A DNA stretch of 11,507 bases from Streptosporangiaceae bacterium (GTDB lineage Bacteria > Actinomycetota > Actinomycetes > Streptosporangiales > Streptosporangiaceae). The notes under the pieces are model-generated. The model was not told the origin of the DNA. It saw only the letters and a list, made by a program, of their open reading frames with translations, and ran no database searches. This document shows, piece by piece, positions 4,380-11,475 of this stretch (positions within the stretch are counted from its first letter, which is position 1; each line of letters starts with the position of its first letter). Where the stretch lies: positions 1 to 11,507 of the forward strand of contig JASHQP010000398.1 in the NCBI GenBank assembly GCA_030039095.1, read 5' to 3'. Position numbers and translations under genes: made by a program.

Positions 4380-6466
4380 AACGGGGCCGAGTTCAGGACG
4401 AGCTGGAGTGACTGCTCGCCGAGCCTGGTATACCCGGAAAGCTCTCCGGCATAGCCACTGCCGTACGTGCCCCAGCCCGCCGAGCCTACCCGGGTTCCGG
4501 CCGGGACCGTGGCGGGAACGAGCGTGCCGGGCGGCCCGGTGATCGTGACCGTGTTGCCCTGCACGTAGGCCGTGACGGTCCCGGCGCGCCGCGCCTGGGC
4601 CCATTCCTGCTGGCTGTGCAGGACCGCCCCGTCGCCGGACATCGGCAGGTTGAGGATCGGGGCGCTGGGGCCGTAGACCGCGTGGTAGGCGTTCAGCACG
4701 CCGTCCATGACCGGGTACGCGAGCCGCTCTCCGGCGAGGTTCGACTGGTGCATGAAGAACGGCCGCGGGTCGTTGTTCAGCAGCGCGGCCAGCACGATCT
4801 GGACCTGCCCCGGCACGATGAACGACGTCCACCCGGTCTTCGGGTTCAGCGGCGCGAGGCAGGCGGTGGTCTTGCTGCCCTGGCACAGCCCGCTGCCCCC
4901 GTCGGCCTTCGAGGTGTTGTACCAGTTGAACTCGCTGACCTCGTCGGCCACGTTGTCGACGTCGTAGCCGACGTCGATCGGGTGCCTGGGCACCCCGAGG
5001 GCCGCGCCCACGCTGCGCATGTTCGGCTCGCGCGACGCGTCGAGGGCTACCCACTGGATCCCGTCCGGGCCCATCGCGGCGTCCATGTAAGGGTTGTCCA
5101 CCGGCTGCTGCGGCAGGATCCGCAGCCCGGAGTACTCGCCGCTGGCCAGCACCCCGGCCTCGGCCGGGATCCCGTTCCTGCGCGCCCAGGCGAAATTGTC
5201 CTCGATCTGGCTGTTGATCAGGCCGGTGCCCGCGGCCCACACGATGCGCCCGCCGGACCGCACGCAGGTCCACGGCGTCGTGCTGAAATCCTGCTTACAG
5301 CCGAAGTACGCGTGGGTGTAGGTGTGGTTGACCCAGTAGAAGTCCTTGGCCACCGGCCGGGTTGCCACGAGAAGCGCGTCAACGCCGTGCTCGGCGAACC
5401 GGGCCGAGGCACCGCCGTTGTACAGAAACTCGATCTTGAAGTGGTGCTGCTCTTCCCACTGCACGGCGTAGGCCACGTCGGCCGGGGTCATCCGGATGAT
5501 CGGGGTGATCGGCGTGCCCTTGGGGCAGACGCTGGCCCCCGGCGTGCAGTGGCCGACGGGACTCCACTGGGCGTCGCCGAGGAACATGTCGTCGTAGGCG
5601 ATGTCGAGATAGTTGCGCCAGAAGCCGAGGTTCACGCCGCGGGTGACCCAGTCCACGATCCCGTGCGCCAGGTAGCGGAACTGCAGGTTGTAGCCGCCGT
5701 AGCCGAAGCTGAGCCCGAGCTGCTGGCGTCCGTCGTGGTCGTACTGCCACACCAGCGTGCCGCTGCCGGACGAGCGCGGATCGGCGGCGGTGAGCAGCGG
5801 CGTGGCGCCGCCGCCGGCGACGGGCTGGGCCAGGTAGCCGAACGGCGCCTGGCCCGCCGCTCCCCCGCTGAACGGGAACGACCCCTCGAGGTAGCCGAAG
5901 CCGGCGCGTGCCCCGGCCGCGGTCACGCTGACGTTGCCGCTGAGCGGTCCGCTGTACCCGGGAGCACCCATTCCCAGGTCGGGTTCTGGCGGCGCGTACG
6001 CGTCCACCTGGCGCACGCCGAATTTGCTCTCGTACCAGTTCAGCGCCGCCTTCTCGGACCGGGACAGGGCTGGCGGCGAGGCGCCGGGCAGCACGATTCC
6101 CTCGAAGTTGCCGCCCTTGGCGCCGCCGGGAACCGCGCGGGCGAGGAACGTCCGGGTGATCCGCTGGCGTGATGTTTTATGCAGATTGATGACCGTGTAC
6201 GGCATTCCCTCGGTGCCGAGCTGCTGGCGGATGGCCTCGACCGCCGGCGTGCCGTCGGTTACCACGAGCACCTCGAGGTCCACGCCACCGTGCGGCGCCG
6301 CGGGCGACGGCACCGTGACGGGTGCCGCCGGTACCGCCGCCGCATGGCTCGGCTGGCCGGCGCCGGCCTTGCGCGGCGCCTCCTGATCGCAGGCCGCTGC
6401 CAGCACCGCCACAGCGGTGAGCCCGGCAGCATATCTGGCAACAACCGACCGTGGCCTTCTCCCCAC
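4370..6466 (-). CDS. Secreted lipoprotein resembling Agd3/CE18 polysaccharide deacetylases
   Basis: A 698-residue exported protein if begun at GTG 6464-6466, which has GGGGGTCAGG upstream. The frame also permits TTG 6508, without a ribosome site. MGRRPRSVVARYAAGLTAVA is a signal peptide ending in LAAAC, making Cys26 a likely lipidation site, followed by an Ala/Pro linker to about 60. Residues about 61-280 form a Gly/Ser-rich beta domain. The catalytic-like domain starts NYLDIAYDDMF (D292, D293) and continues to NHTYTH (H381, H385), the Asp-Asp and HxxxH metal pattern of CE4-type deacetylases, and FFMHQSN (H573). About 600-698 is a beta tail. Architecture and motifs recall fungal Agd3 (CBM87 plus CE18), which deacetylates galactosaminogalactan. 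Three close cysteine pairs (307/314, 390/401, 528/536) suggest disulfides and an extracellular site. I infer N-deacetylation of a surface or matrix amino-sugar polymer. Substrate is unknown, and no synthase is nearby. Confidence 0.72.
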   Translation of the reverse strand: MGRRPRSVVARYAAGLTAVAVLAAACDQEAPRKAGAGQPSHAAAVPAAPVTVPSPAAPHGGVDLEVLVVTDGTPAVEAIRQQLGTEGMPYTVINLHKTSRQRITRTFLARAVPGGAKGGNFEGIVLPGASPPALSRSEKAALNWYESKFGVRQVDAYAPPEPDLGMGAPGYSGPLSGNVSVTAAGARAGFGYLEGSFPFSGGAAGQAPFGYLAQPVAGGGATPLLTAADPRSSGSGTLVWQYDHDGRQQLGLSFGYGGYNLQFRYLAHGIVDWVTRGVNLGFWRNYLDIAYDDMFLGDAQWSPVGHCTPGASVCPKGTPITPIIRMTPADVAYAVQWEEQHHFKIEFLYNGGASARFAEHGVDALLVATRPVAKDFYWVNHTYTHAYFGCKQDFSTTPWTCVRSGGRIVWAAGTGLINSQIEDNFAWARRNGIPAEAGVLASGEYSGLRILPQQPVDNPYMDAAMGPDGIQWVALDASREPNMRSVGAALGVPRHPIDVGYDVDNVADEVSEFNWYNTSKADGGSGLCQGSKTTACLAPLNPKTGWTSFIVPGQVQIVLAALLNNDPRPFFMHQSNLAGERLAYPVMDGVLNAYHAVYGPSAPILNLPMSGDGAVLHSQQEWAQARRAGTVTAYVQGNTVTITGPPGTLVPATVPAGTRVGSAGWGTYGSGYAGELSGYTRLGEQSLQLVLNSAPFRG

Positions 6467-6673
6467 CCTGACCCCCGGAGCGTGATTCGCACGTCGCGGC
6501 GTGACCAATTCGCCACAGCCTTAAGATCACGTGCGCGCCATAGTACCCCTTTGGTGCAGGTCAAGGGCGGTACAGATGCGACGTGCAGGGACGAACCAGA
6601 TAGCATTCCGCCGGGCTGCTCGATCCTGACGGCGGGGCGTGGGCTCATGGGTAGACAGCGAGAGGGGGCGCCG
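6467..6673. promoter_or_regulatory. Divergent promoter region with imperfect dyad
   Basis: This 207-base region separates the deacetylase (minus) from the DUF202 gene (plus). GTACCCCTT (6543-6551) is mirrored by AAGGGCGGTAC (6563-6573), an imperfect inverted repeat with one inserted base in one arm and an 11-base spacer. It sits roughly 75 bases from the deacetylase start and could bind a regulator shared by both directions. No standard -35/-10 pair is clear on either strand. Confidence 0.35.
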
Positions 6674-7018
6674 GTGAACGCAGACGACAGCGCCAGGACA
6701 CGGGACATCCTGGCCAGCAACCGCACCATGCTCGCCTGGATCCGGACCTCCCTCTCGTTTGCCGGGCTCGGCTTCGTGGTGGCCAAGTTCGGACGGGCCG
6801 CGGGCATGATCCACTTTGCCCTGGCTCTGGGGATCTTCCTGGCCCTGGTGGGGCTGGCGTTCACGGTGATTGGTTACGCTCAGCACCACGCGACCCTGGT
6901 CGTGGAGAATCCCCTGCCCGGCGCGCCAGCGCCGTTGCGGTGGCCCACGGTCACGGCGGCCGCCTGCTGCGCCGTGACCTGTGTCCTGGTCGCCGTGTAC
7001 CTCGCCGTCAGCACGTGA
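6674..7018 (+). CDS. DUF202 (YidH-like) small membrane protein
   Basis: The 114-residue protein has the DUF202 signature LASNRTMLAWIRTSLSFAGLG near residues 13-33 (invariant R17, then WIRTSL). Hydrophobic helices lie at about 26-38, 44-69 and 89-112. Escherichia coli YidH and YidG are members; their function is unknown, and fungal relatives are linked to vacuolar transporter chaperone complexes. The GTG start is chosen because AGAGGGGG (6661-6668) lies at ideal spacing. ATG 6648 upstream lacks one. The DUF302 gene follows 37 bases later with its own strong ribosome site, so the two form a likely operon. Confidence 0.85.
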   Translation: MNADDSARTRDILASNRTMLAWIRTSLSFAGLGFVVAKFGRAAGMIHFALALGIFLALVGLAFTVIGYAQHHATLVVENPLPGAPAPLRWPTVTAAACCAVTCVLVAVYLAVST

Positions 7019-7055
7019 GCCCGCGAGCCAAGCCGACCCCGAAGGAGAGCAAACC

Positions 7056-7451
7056 GTGACCGCAGAGTCCGAGGCCGGAGTCGTCACCAAGGTCAGCCCG
7101 CGATCCTTCGCCGACACCGTGAAGCGCCTGACGGATCTGCTCGCCGGGAAGAACGTGAAGGTGTTCGACGTGATCGACCAGCGCGCCGCTGCGCGCGAAG
7201 CCGGGCTCGACCTGCGTGACACCACGCTGGTGATCTTCGGCAGCCCGGCCGCTGGCACCCCGGTCATGGACGCCTTCCCGCTCTCCGCGCTCGACCTGCC
7301 GCTCAAGGTGCTGATCTGGGACGACGCGGGACAGACGAAGGTGTCCTACTACGCGCCGGCCACGCTGGAGGCCCGGCACCACCTGGGCGCCGATCTGGCC
7401 GCGAGGCTGGCGGCCGTCGACCCGATCACGGACGCGCTGGTCGCTCCGTAG
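7056..7451 (+). CDS. DUF302-domain protein
   Basis: The 131-residue cytosolic-looking protein has the DUF302 pattern throughout: SFADTVKRLTDLLAGKNVKVFDVID (residues 17-41), then LVIFGSPAAGTPVMDAFPLSALDLPLKVLIWDD (58-90), then KVSYYAPATLEARHHL (95-110). GTG 7056 follows AAGGAG (7042-7047) at ideal distance. In the family as I recall it, the residue after VID is usually His; here it is Gln (Q42). DUF302 proteins are small alpha/beta dimers of unknown role, often beside redox, metal or membrane-stress genes. This one follows a DUF202 membrane protein in the same operon. Its last 26 bases overlap the 3' end of the convergent MFS gene. Confidence 0.88.
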   Translation: MTAESEAGVVTKVSPRSFADTVKRLTDLLAGKNVKVFDVIDQRAAAREAGLDLRDTTLVIFGSPAAGTPVMDAFPLSALDLPLKVLIWDDAGQTKVSYYAPATLEARHHLGADLAARLAAVDPITDALVAP

Positions 7452-8949
7452 CCTGCACCGCTGGCACCTGCGGGGCAGCCAGGCTCGGCGGCGCGTCGAG
7501 GCCGCAGTGCAGGTTGTGCGGCTCGGCCGGCGGCCCGGCGCGGCGCGGGTTCCGGATCGTGACCGCGGCGAGCCCGCCGGCCAGGACGCACAGGCCCGCC
7601 GAGATGAACACGGCGGTGCGGAAGCCCGCCGAGAACACGTCAGGATGGAGGTAGGCGGTGCCGCCCAGCCCCGCCGCGGCCGGGAGTACGGCGACCGCGA
7701 TCAGGGATGCCGCCCGGGCCACGTCGTTGTTGACCGCCGACGCCATCCCGGCGCTCTCGGCCGGGGCAGCGGCGAGCACCGTGGCGGTCAGCGGGGCCAC
7801 GTTGATGGCCAGCCCGAGCCCGAAGACCACGACCCCGGGAAGCACGTCGGTGAGGTAGTTCCCCGACGGCCCGATCCGGGCCAGCAACACCAGGCCGGCG
7901 CCGATGACCACCGGGCCGACGCTCATCTGCAGCCGGGGTCCGATCCGTGCGGCGAGCGCGCCCGAGCGCGCCGACAGCAGGAGCATGATCAGCGTCACCG
8001 GGAGCAGCGAGATGCCTGCCTCGATCGCGCTGTAGCCGGACACCTGCTCGAGCTGGATCGGCAGCAGGAACAGCGCGCCGCCCAGCGCGCCGTAGACCAC
8101 GAACGTCACCACGTTCGCCGCGCTGAACTCGGGCGAGGCGAACATGCTCAGCCGCAGCAGCGGCGCGCGGGCGCGGCGCTCCCTGACGACGAACCCGACG
8201 AGCAGGGCCACGCCGAGGGCCAGCGCGATCAGCGTGAGCGGCTTGCCCCAGCCGGAGGCTGGGCCCTCGATGAGCCCGTAGGTGAGCCCGACCAGGCCGA
8301 ACGTGACCAGCGCCGCGCCGCTGACGTCCAGCTTTCCGGAGTCACTGGGGTCACGGGACTCGGGAACGTGCCGCATCCCGACCACGAGCACCACGGCGGC
8401 GACCGGCAGGTTGATGATGAAGATCAGCCGCCAGGACACCGCGGCGATCAGCCAGCCGCCGAGGAACGGGCCGATCGCGGTGCCCACGCCGGCGAACCCG
8501 GTCCAGGCCCCGATGGCCTTGCTGCGGTCTTCCTCGCGGAACGACGCCTCGAGGATCGCCAGGCTGCCGGGGGTCAGCAGCGCGGCGCCGATGCCCTGCA
8601 CGGCCCGCGCCACGATCAGCATCGGCGCGTTCAGGGCGACCCCGCAGATCGCGGACGCGATCGCGAACCACACCACGCCGATCAGGAAGATCTTCTTGCG
8701 CCCGTTCTTGTCGCCGAGCCCTCCGGCGTACAGCAGCAGGCCGGCCAGCGTGAGCGTGTACGCGGTCACCACCCACTGCAAGGAGGCGAGGCTGGCGTGG
8801 AAGTCATGCCCGATCGCTGGCAGCGCGATGCCGACCACGGTCGCGTCGATCGAGGCCATGGCGGAGCCGAGGATGGTCGCGAGCAGCACCCAGCGCCCGG
8901 AGCTGCTCTTGTAGCTGAGCCCGGCTGCGCTGCTGGGCGTCACCGCCAT
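7426..8949 (-). CDS. DHA2-family (EmrB/QacA-type, 14-helix) MFS efflux transporter
   Basis: About 507 residues, starting at ATG 8949 (GGAG just upstream); TTG 8958 would add three residues and sits after GGGAGG. The first helix carries GSAMASIDATVVGIALPAIG with the conserved Asp of motif D1. Motif A is GGLGDKNGRKK in the loop 2-3, and VGTAIGPFLGGWL is motif C (antiporter motif) in helix 5. Length and the count of hydrophobic stretches fit 14 membrane helices. Such pumps use the proton gradient to expel drugs, dyes or self-made antibiotics. The C-terminal 40 residues are a Pro/Ala-rich cytoplasmic tail. It is divergent from a DHA3 exporter with only 66 bases between starts, where a tandem 22-bp repeat lies, and it runs into DUF302 at its 3' end. 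Substrate cannot be predicted. Confidence 0.93.
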   Translation of the reverse strand: MAVTPSSAAGLSYKSSSGRWVLLATILGSAMASIDATVVGIALPAIGHDFHASLASLQWVVTAYTLTLAGLLLYAGGLGDKNGRKKIFLIGVVWFAIASAICGVALNAPMLIVARAVQGIGAALLTPGSLAILEASFREEDRSKAIGAWTGFAGVGTAIGPFLGGWLIAAVSWRLIFIINLPVAAVVLVVGMRHVPESRDPSDSGKLDVSGAALVTFGLVGLTYGLIEGPASGWGKPLTLIALALGVALLVGFVVRERRARAPLLRLSMFASPEFSAANVVTFVVYGALGGALFLLPIQLEQVSGYSAIEAGISLLPVTLIMLLLSARSGALAARIGPRLQMSVGPVVIGAGLVLLARIGPSGNYLTDVLPGVVVFGLGLAINVAPLTATVLAAAPAESAGMASAVNNDVARAASLIAVAVLPAAAGLGGTAYLHPDVFSAGFRTAVFISAGLCVLAGGLAAVTIRNPRRAGPPAEPHNLHCGLDAPPSLAAPQVPAVQATERPARP

Positions 8950-8959
8950 AGGCTCCAAT

Positions 8960-9003
8960 ATCCTCCCGCTAGCAAATCAACATCCTCCCGCTGGCACATC
9001 AAC
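8960..9003. repeat. Tandem 22-bp repeat between divergent MFS genes (candidate operator)
   Basis: Two adjacent 22-base units, ATCCTCCCGCTAGCAA..CAAC (8960-8981) and ATCCTCCCGCTGGCAC..CAAC (8982-9003), differ at only two positions. They fill most of the 66-base gap between the two MFS starts. On the minus strand each unit contains GGGAGGAT, so the proximal copy also supplies SD-like sequence for the DHA2 gene. Direct repeats spaced by two helical turns in a shared divergent promoter suggest cooperative binding of a regulator controlling both pumps. The function is inferred; the repeat is directly visible. Confidence 0.8.
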
Positions 9004-9015
9004 GCTCGGAGGGTC

Positions 9016-10635
9016 ATGGCTGACCAGCATGCCGCGCCGGAGCCCGCCCGGCCGCCGGCGCCGATGTCCGCCTGGGCGCCGTTTCGCCACCGCTGGTTCG
9101 CGGCGATGTGGGGCGCCCAGTTCGTCAGCAATATCGGCAGCTGGATGCAGACCGTGGGCGCGCAGTGGCTGATGCTGTCGCTGACCGGCTCGGCGACGTA
9201 CGTCGCGCTGGTCCAGACCGCATCCAGCGTGCCGGTGGTGCTGTTCGCCGTGCTCGCCGGGGTGGCCGGTGACCTGGTCGACCGCAGACGGCTGCTGCTG
9301 GTCACGCAGGGCCTGATGCTGCTGGCCGCTGCGGCCCTGGGCGCGCTGGCCCTGGCGGGCCTCGTCACCCCGTGGGTGCTGCTCGCGCTCGTGTTCGCGG
9401 TGGGCACCGGCTCGGCGCTCACCGCGCCCACCTGGCAGGTGCTGCAGCCGGAACTGGTGCCGGCCGATGAGCGCCAGCAGGCGATCTCGCTCGGGGCGGT
9501 GAACCAGAACCTGGCCAGGGCGGTCGGCCCGGCGATCGGCGGCATCGTGCTGGCGGCGAGCAGCGCCGGCACCGACTTCCTCATCAACGCTGCCTCGTTC
9601 CTCGTGGTCATCGCCGTGATCGCGTGGTGGCGGAGCACCCGGCCCGCCGCCTCGGCACTGCCGCGTGAGCACGTCGGCGAGGCCATCCGGGCCGGCGGGA
9701 GGTACGTCGCCGCCAGCCCGGCGCTGCGGGTGATCCTGATGCGCGCGTTCATCTTCATCTTCTTCGCCGCCTCGGTCTGGGCGCTGCTGCCGCTGGTCGC
9801 GGAGCGGCAGCTGCACCTCGGCTCGGGCGGTTACGGGCTGCTGCTCGGCTCCGTGGGCGTCGGCGCGGTGGCCGGAGCCGCCGTCCTGCCCCGGCTGCGC
9901 TCCCGGCTGGCGGCGGGGGGAATCCTGACCGCGGGATCGCTCGGCCTCGCGGTCGTGACGCTGATCCTCGGCTTCGTCCACGTCGCCGCCGTGGTCGCGG
10001 CCGCCCTCGTCGTCGGCGGCCTGGCCTGGATCCTCGCCCTGTCCACGCTGAACTCGCTGTATCAGCTGACCCTGCCCGGCTGGGTCAAGGCCCGCGGCAT
10101 GGCGTTCTACCTGGTCGTGTTCCAGGGCGGCAACGCGGTGGGCAGCGCCGTGCTCGGGTTGTCCGCCGAGCATCTCGGCCTGTCGCCGACGCTGCTGATC
10201 TCGGCGCTGGCGCTCGCGCTGGGCCCGCTCGCCGGGCTGCGCTACAAGTTCCAGTCGATTCCGCCCAGGGACCTGCTTCCGGCCGGAGACTGGCCTGAGC
10301 CGCACCTCGCCGACGCCGGCGCGCCCAGCGGCCCGGTGCTGGTCACCATCGACTACTACCCGCGCGAGGGGCTCGCCGGCCAGATGCTCGCGGAACTGCG
10401 CGACGCGAGGTTCAGCAGGCGCCGGACCGGGGGAAGCTCGTGGCGGGTCTGGCGCGACGCGGCCGACCCCGGGCACATCCAGGAACGCTTCGTGGTCGCG
10501 TCCTGGGACGAGCATCTCCGGCAGGGCGAGCGGGTCACCAGACGCGACCAGCAGCGGCTCGACAGCATCCGCGCGATGAGCAGGCCGGACCAGCCGCCCA
10601 AGACCACCCACTGGGTGGCGCCGCCGCCGGGCTAG
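9016..10635 (+). CDS. DHA3/MFS_3-family exporter (EntS-like) with C-terminal soluble domain
   Basis: The 539-residue protein begins at ATG 9016 after CGGAGGG. Residues about 23-410 are an MFS core of the transmembrane secretion effector (MFS_3) type: FRHRWFAAMWGAQFVSNIGSWMQ, then GAQWLMLSLTGSA, the loop GDLVDRRR (motif A-like), and LGAVNQNLARAVGPAIGG in helix 5. Residues about 412-539 form the soluble extension often found in this family, with VLVTIDYYP, a WRVWRDAADPGHIQERFVV core and WDEHLRQGERVT. That extension resembles an antibiotic-biosynthesis-monooxygenase (ferredoxin-like) fold. Relatives export siderophores, peptides or drugs. The frame stays open far upstream of 9016, but that part is antisense to the DHA2 gene and the ribosome site sets this start. 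Five bases separate its stop from that of the convergent SDR gene. Confidence 0.92.
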   Translation: MADQHAAPEPARPPAPMSAWAPFRHRWFAAMWGAQFVSNIGSWMQTVGAQWLMLSLTGSATYVALVQTASSVPVVLFAVLAGVAGDLVDRRRLLLVTQGLMLLAAAALGALALAGLVTPWVLLALVFAVGTGSALTAPTWQVLQPELVPADERQQAISLGAVNQNLARAVGPAIGGIVLAASSAGTDFLINAASFLVVIAVIAWWRSTRPAASALPREHVGEAIRAGGRYVAASPALRVILMRAFIFIFFAASVWALLPLVAERQLHLGSGGYGLLLGSVGVGAVAGAAVLPRLRSRLAAGGILTAGSLGLAVVTLILGFVHVAAVVAAALVVGGLAWILALSTLNSLYQLTLPGWVKARGMAFYLVVFQGGNAVGSAVLGLSAEHLGLSPTLLISALALALGPLAGLRYKFQSIPPRDLLPAGDWPEPHLADAGAPSGPVLVTIDYYPREGLAGQMLAELRDARFSRRRTGGSSWRVWRDAADPGHIQERFVVASWDEHLRQGERVTRRDQQRLDSIRAMSRPDQPPKTTHWVAPPPG

Positions 10636-10640
10636 GCCCC

Positions 10641-11420
10641 TCACAAGGTCTGGACCAGGCCACCGTCGATGGCGAAGTCAGCGCCGGTCACGTTGCCTGC
10701 CCGCTCGCTGGCGAGGAACAGCACCAGGTCGGCGACCTCCTCGGGCCTGGTGAACCGCCCGGTCACCATCTGGCTCGCGGCCTGGCGCTGCACGTCCTGC
10801 GGATCGGCGCCGGTGGCCGCGCCGACCGTCGCGGCCACGCCGCCCCGGCCGAGCCACAGGTCGGTGGCGACCGGTCCCGGGCTGACCGTGTTCACCCGGA
10901 TGCCCCTGGGCCCGACCTCCTTGGACAGCGCCTTGGAGAAGCTGGCGAGCGCGGCCTTGGCCGCGCTGTAGTCCATCACGGCCGGGTCGGGCAGGTACGC
11001 GTTCACCGAGCAGGTGCTGACGATCGCGCCGGTCCCCGCGGCGATCATCTTCGGCAGTGCAGCGCGGGTCGTCCGCACCGCGGCCATCAGGTTGAGCTCG
11101 ATCGTGGCGTGCCAGTCGTCGTCCGTGATGCTGAGGAAGCCGCCGGTCCGGGCGGGCGCGCCGCCGACGTTGTTGACCAGGACGTCGATGCGCTCTCCGG
11201 CAGCCTCGATCAGCAGCGCAGGGCCGGAGGGATCGGCGAGGTCGCCCACCACGGTGTGCACCTGGCCCGCCTGCACCAGGTCGTCCAGCCCTGCCGAGCT
11301 CTTCCTGGCTCCCGCGACCACGTGCGCGCCGCCCGCGGCGAGCCCGCGGACGACGGCAAGGCCGATGCCCCTGCTCGCGCCCGTGACGATGGCGGTCTTG
11401 CCTGCAAGTCCGAGGTCCAT
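10641..11420 (-). CDS. SDR-family NAD(P)-dependent oxidoreductase
   Basis: A classical short-chain dehydrogenase/reductase of 259 residues. It has the cofactor motif TGASRGIG (13-20), GD60-L for the adenine ring, NNVGG (83-87, the NNAG position), N110, and the catalytic set S138, Y151 and K155 in the YSAAK context. PGPV (181-184) follows, and the C-terminal DGG (252-254) is normal. R39 in the GARK stretch after the second strand hints at NADP(H) preference. Length and motifs are complete. Members reduce ketones or oxidise secondary alcohols; substrate is not predictable. The start ATG has only a weak GAGAG in front. A perfect palindrome lies 31 bases upstream, suggesting repressor control, possibly by a regulator encoded just beyond the window. 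Confidence 0.93.
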   Translation of the reverse strand: MDLGLAGKTAIVTGASRGIGLAVVRGLAAGGAHVVAGARKSSAGLDDLVQAGQVHTVVGDLADPSGPALLIEAAGERIDVLVNNVGGAPARTGGFLSITDDDWHATIELNLMAAVRTTRAALPKMIAAGTGAIVSTCSVNAYLPDPAVMDYSAAKAALASFSKALSKEVGPRGIRVNTVSPGPVATDLWLGRGGVAATVGAATGADPQDVQRQAASQMVTGRFTRPEEVADLVLFLASERAGNVTGADFAIDGGLVQTL

Positions 11421-11451
11421 CTCTCGACGATAGGCATGGGCGTACCGGAGC

Positions 11452-11475
11452 CGCTTCAGTCAGGTGACTGAAGCG
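11452..11475. promoter_or_regulatory. Perfect 11-2-11 palindrome upstream of the SDR gene (candidate operator)
   Basis: CGCTTCAGTCA (11452-11462), GG, and TGACTGAAGCG (11465-11475) form an exact inverted repeat 31 bases before the SDR start. Size and the TCAGTCA/TGACTGA half-sites look like a TetR-family operator, and such operators often lie between a repressor and its target. The regulator gene would be to the right, outside the window; an ATG at 11499-11501 is present but only three codons are visible. Confidence 0.65.

Noticed and set aside
4616..6172. 518-codon plus-strand ORF opposite the deacetylase
   Set aside because: Low-complexity shadow frame. The minus strand carries the signal peptide, lipobox and metal-binding motifs.
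7507..9015. Plus-strand open frame continuous with the MFS_3 gene, adding about 500 residues upstream
   Set aside because: It is antisense to a clear DHA2 transporter, its sequence is Arg/Gly/Gln-rich without any domain, and ATG 9016 has a proper ribosome site.
8977..10644. 555-codon minus-strand ORF opposite the MFS_3 gene
   Set aside because: Composition (Arg, Gly, Gln, His-rich, no hydrophobic core) is that of a shadow frame in GC-rich DNA. The plus strand encodes a clear transporter.
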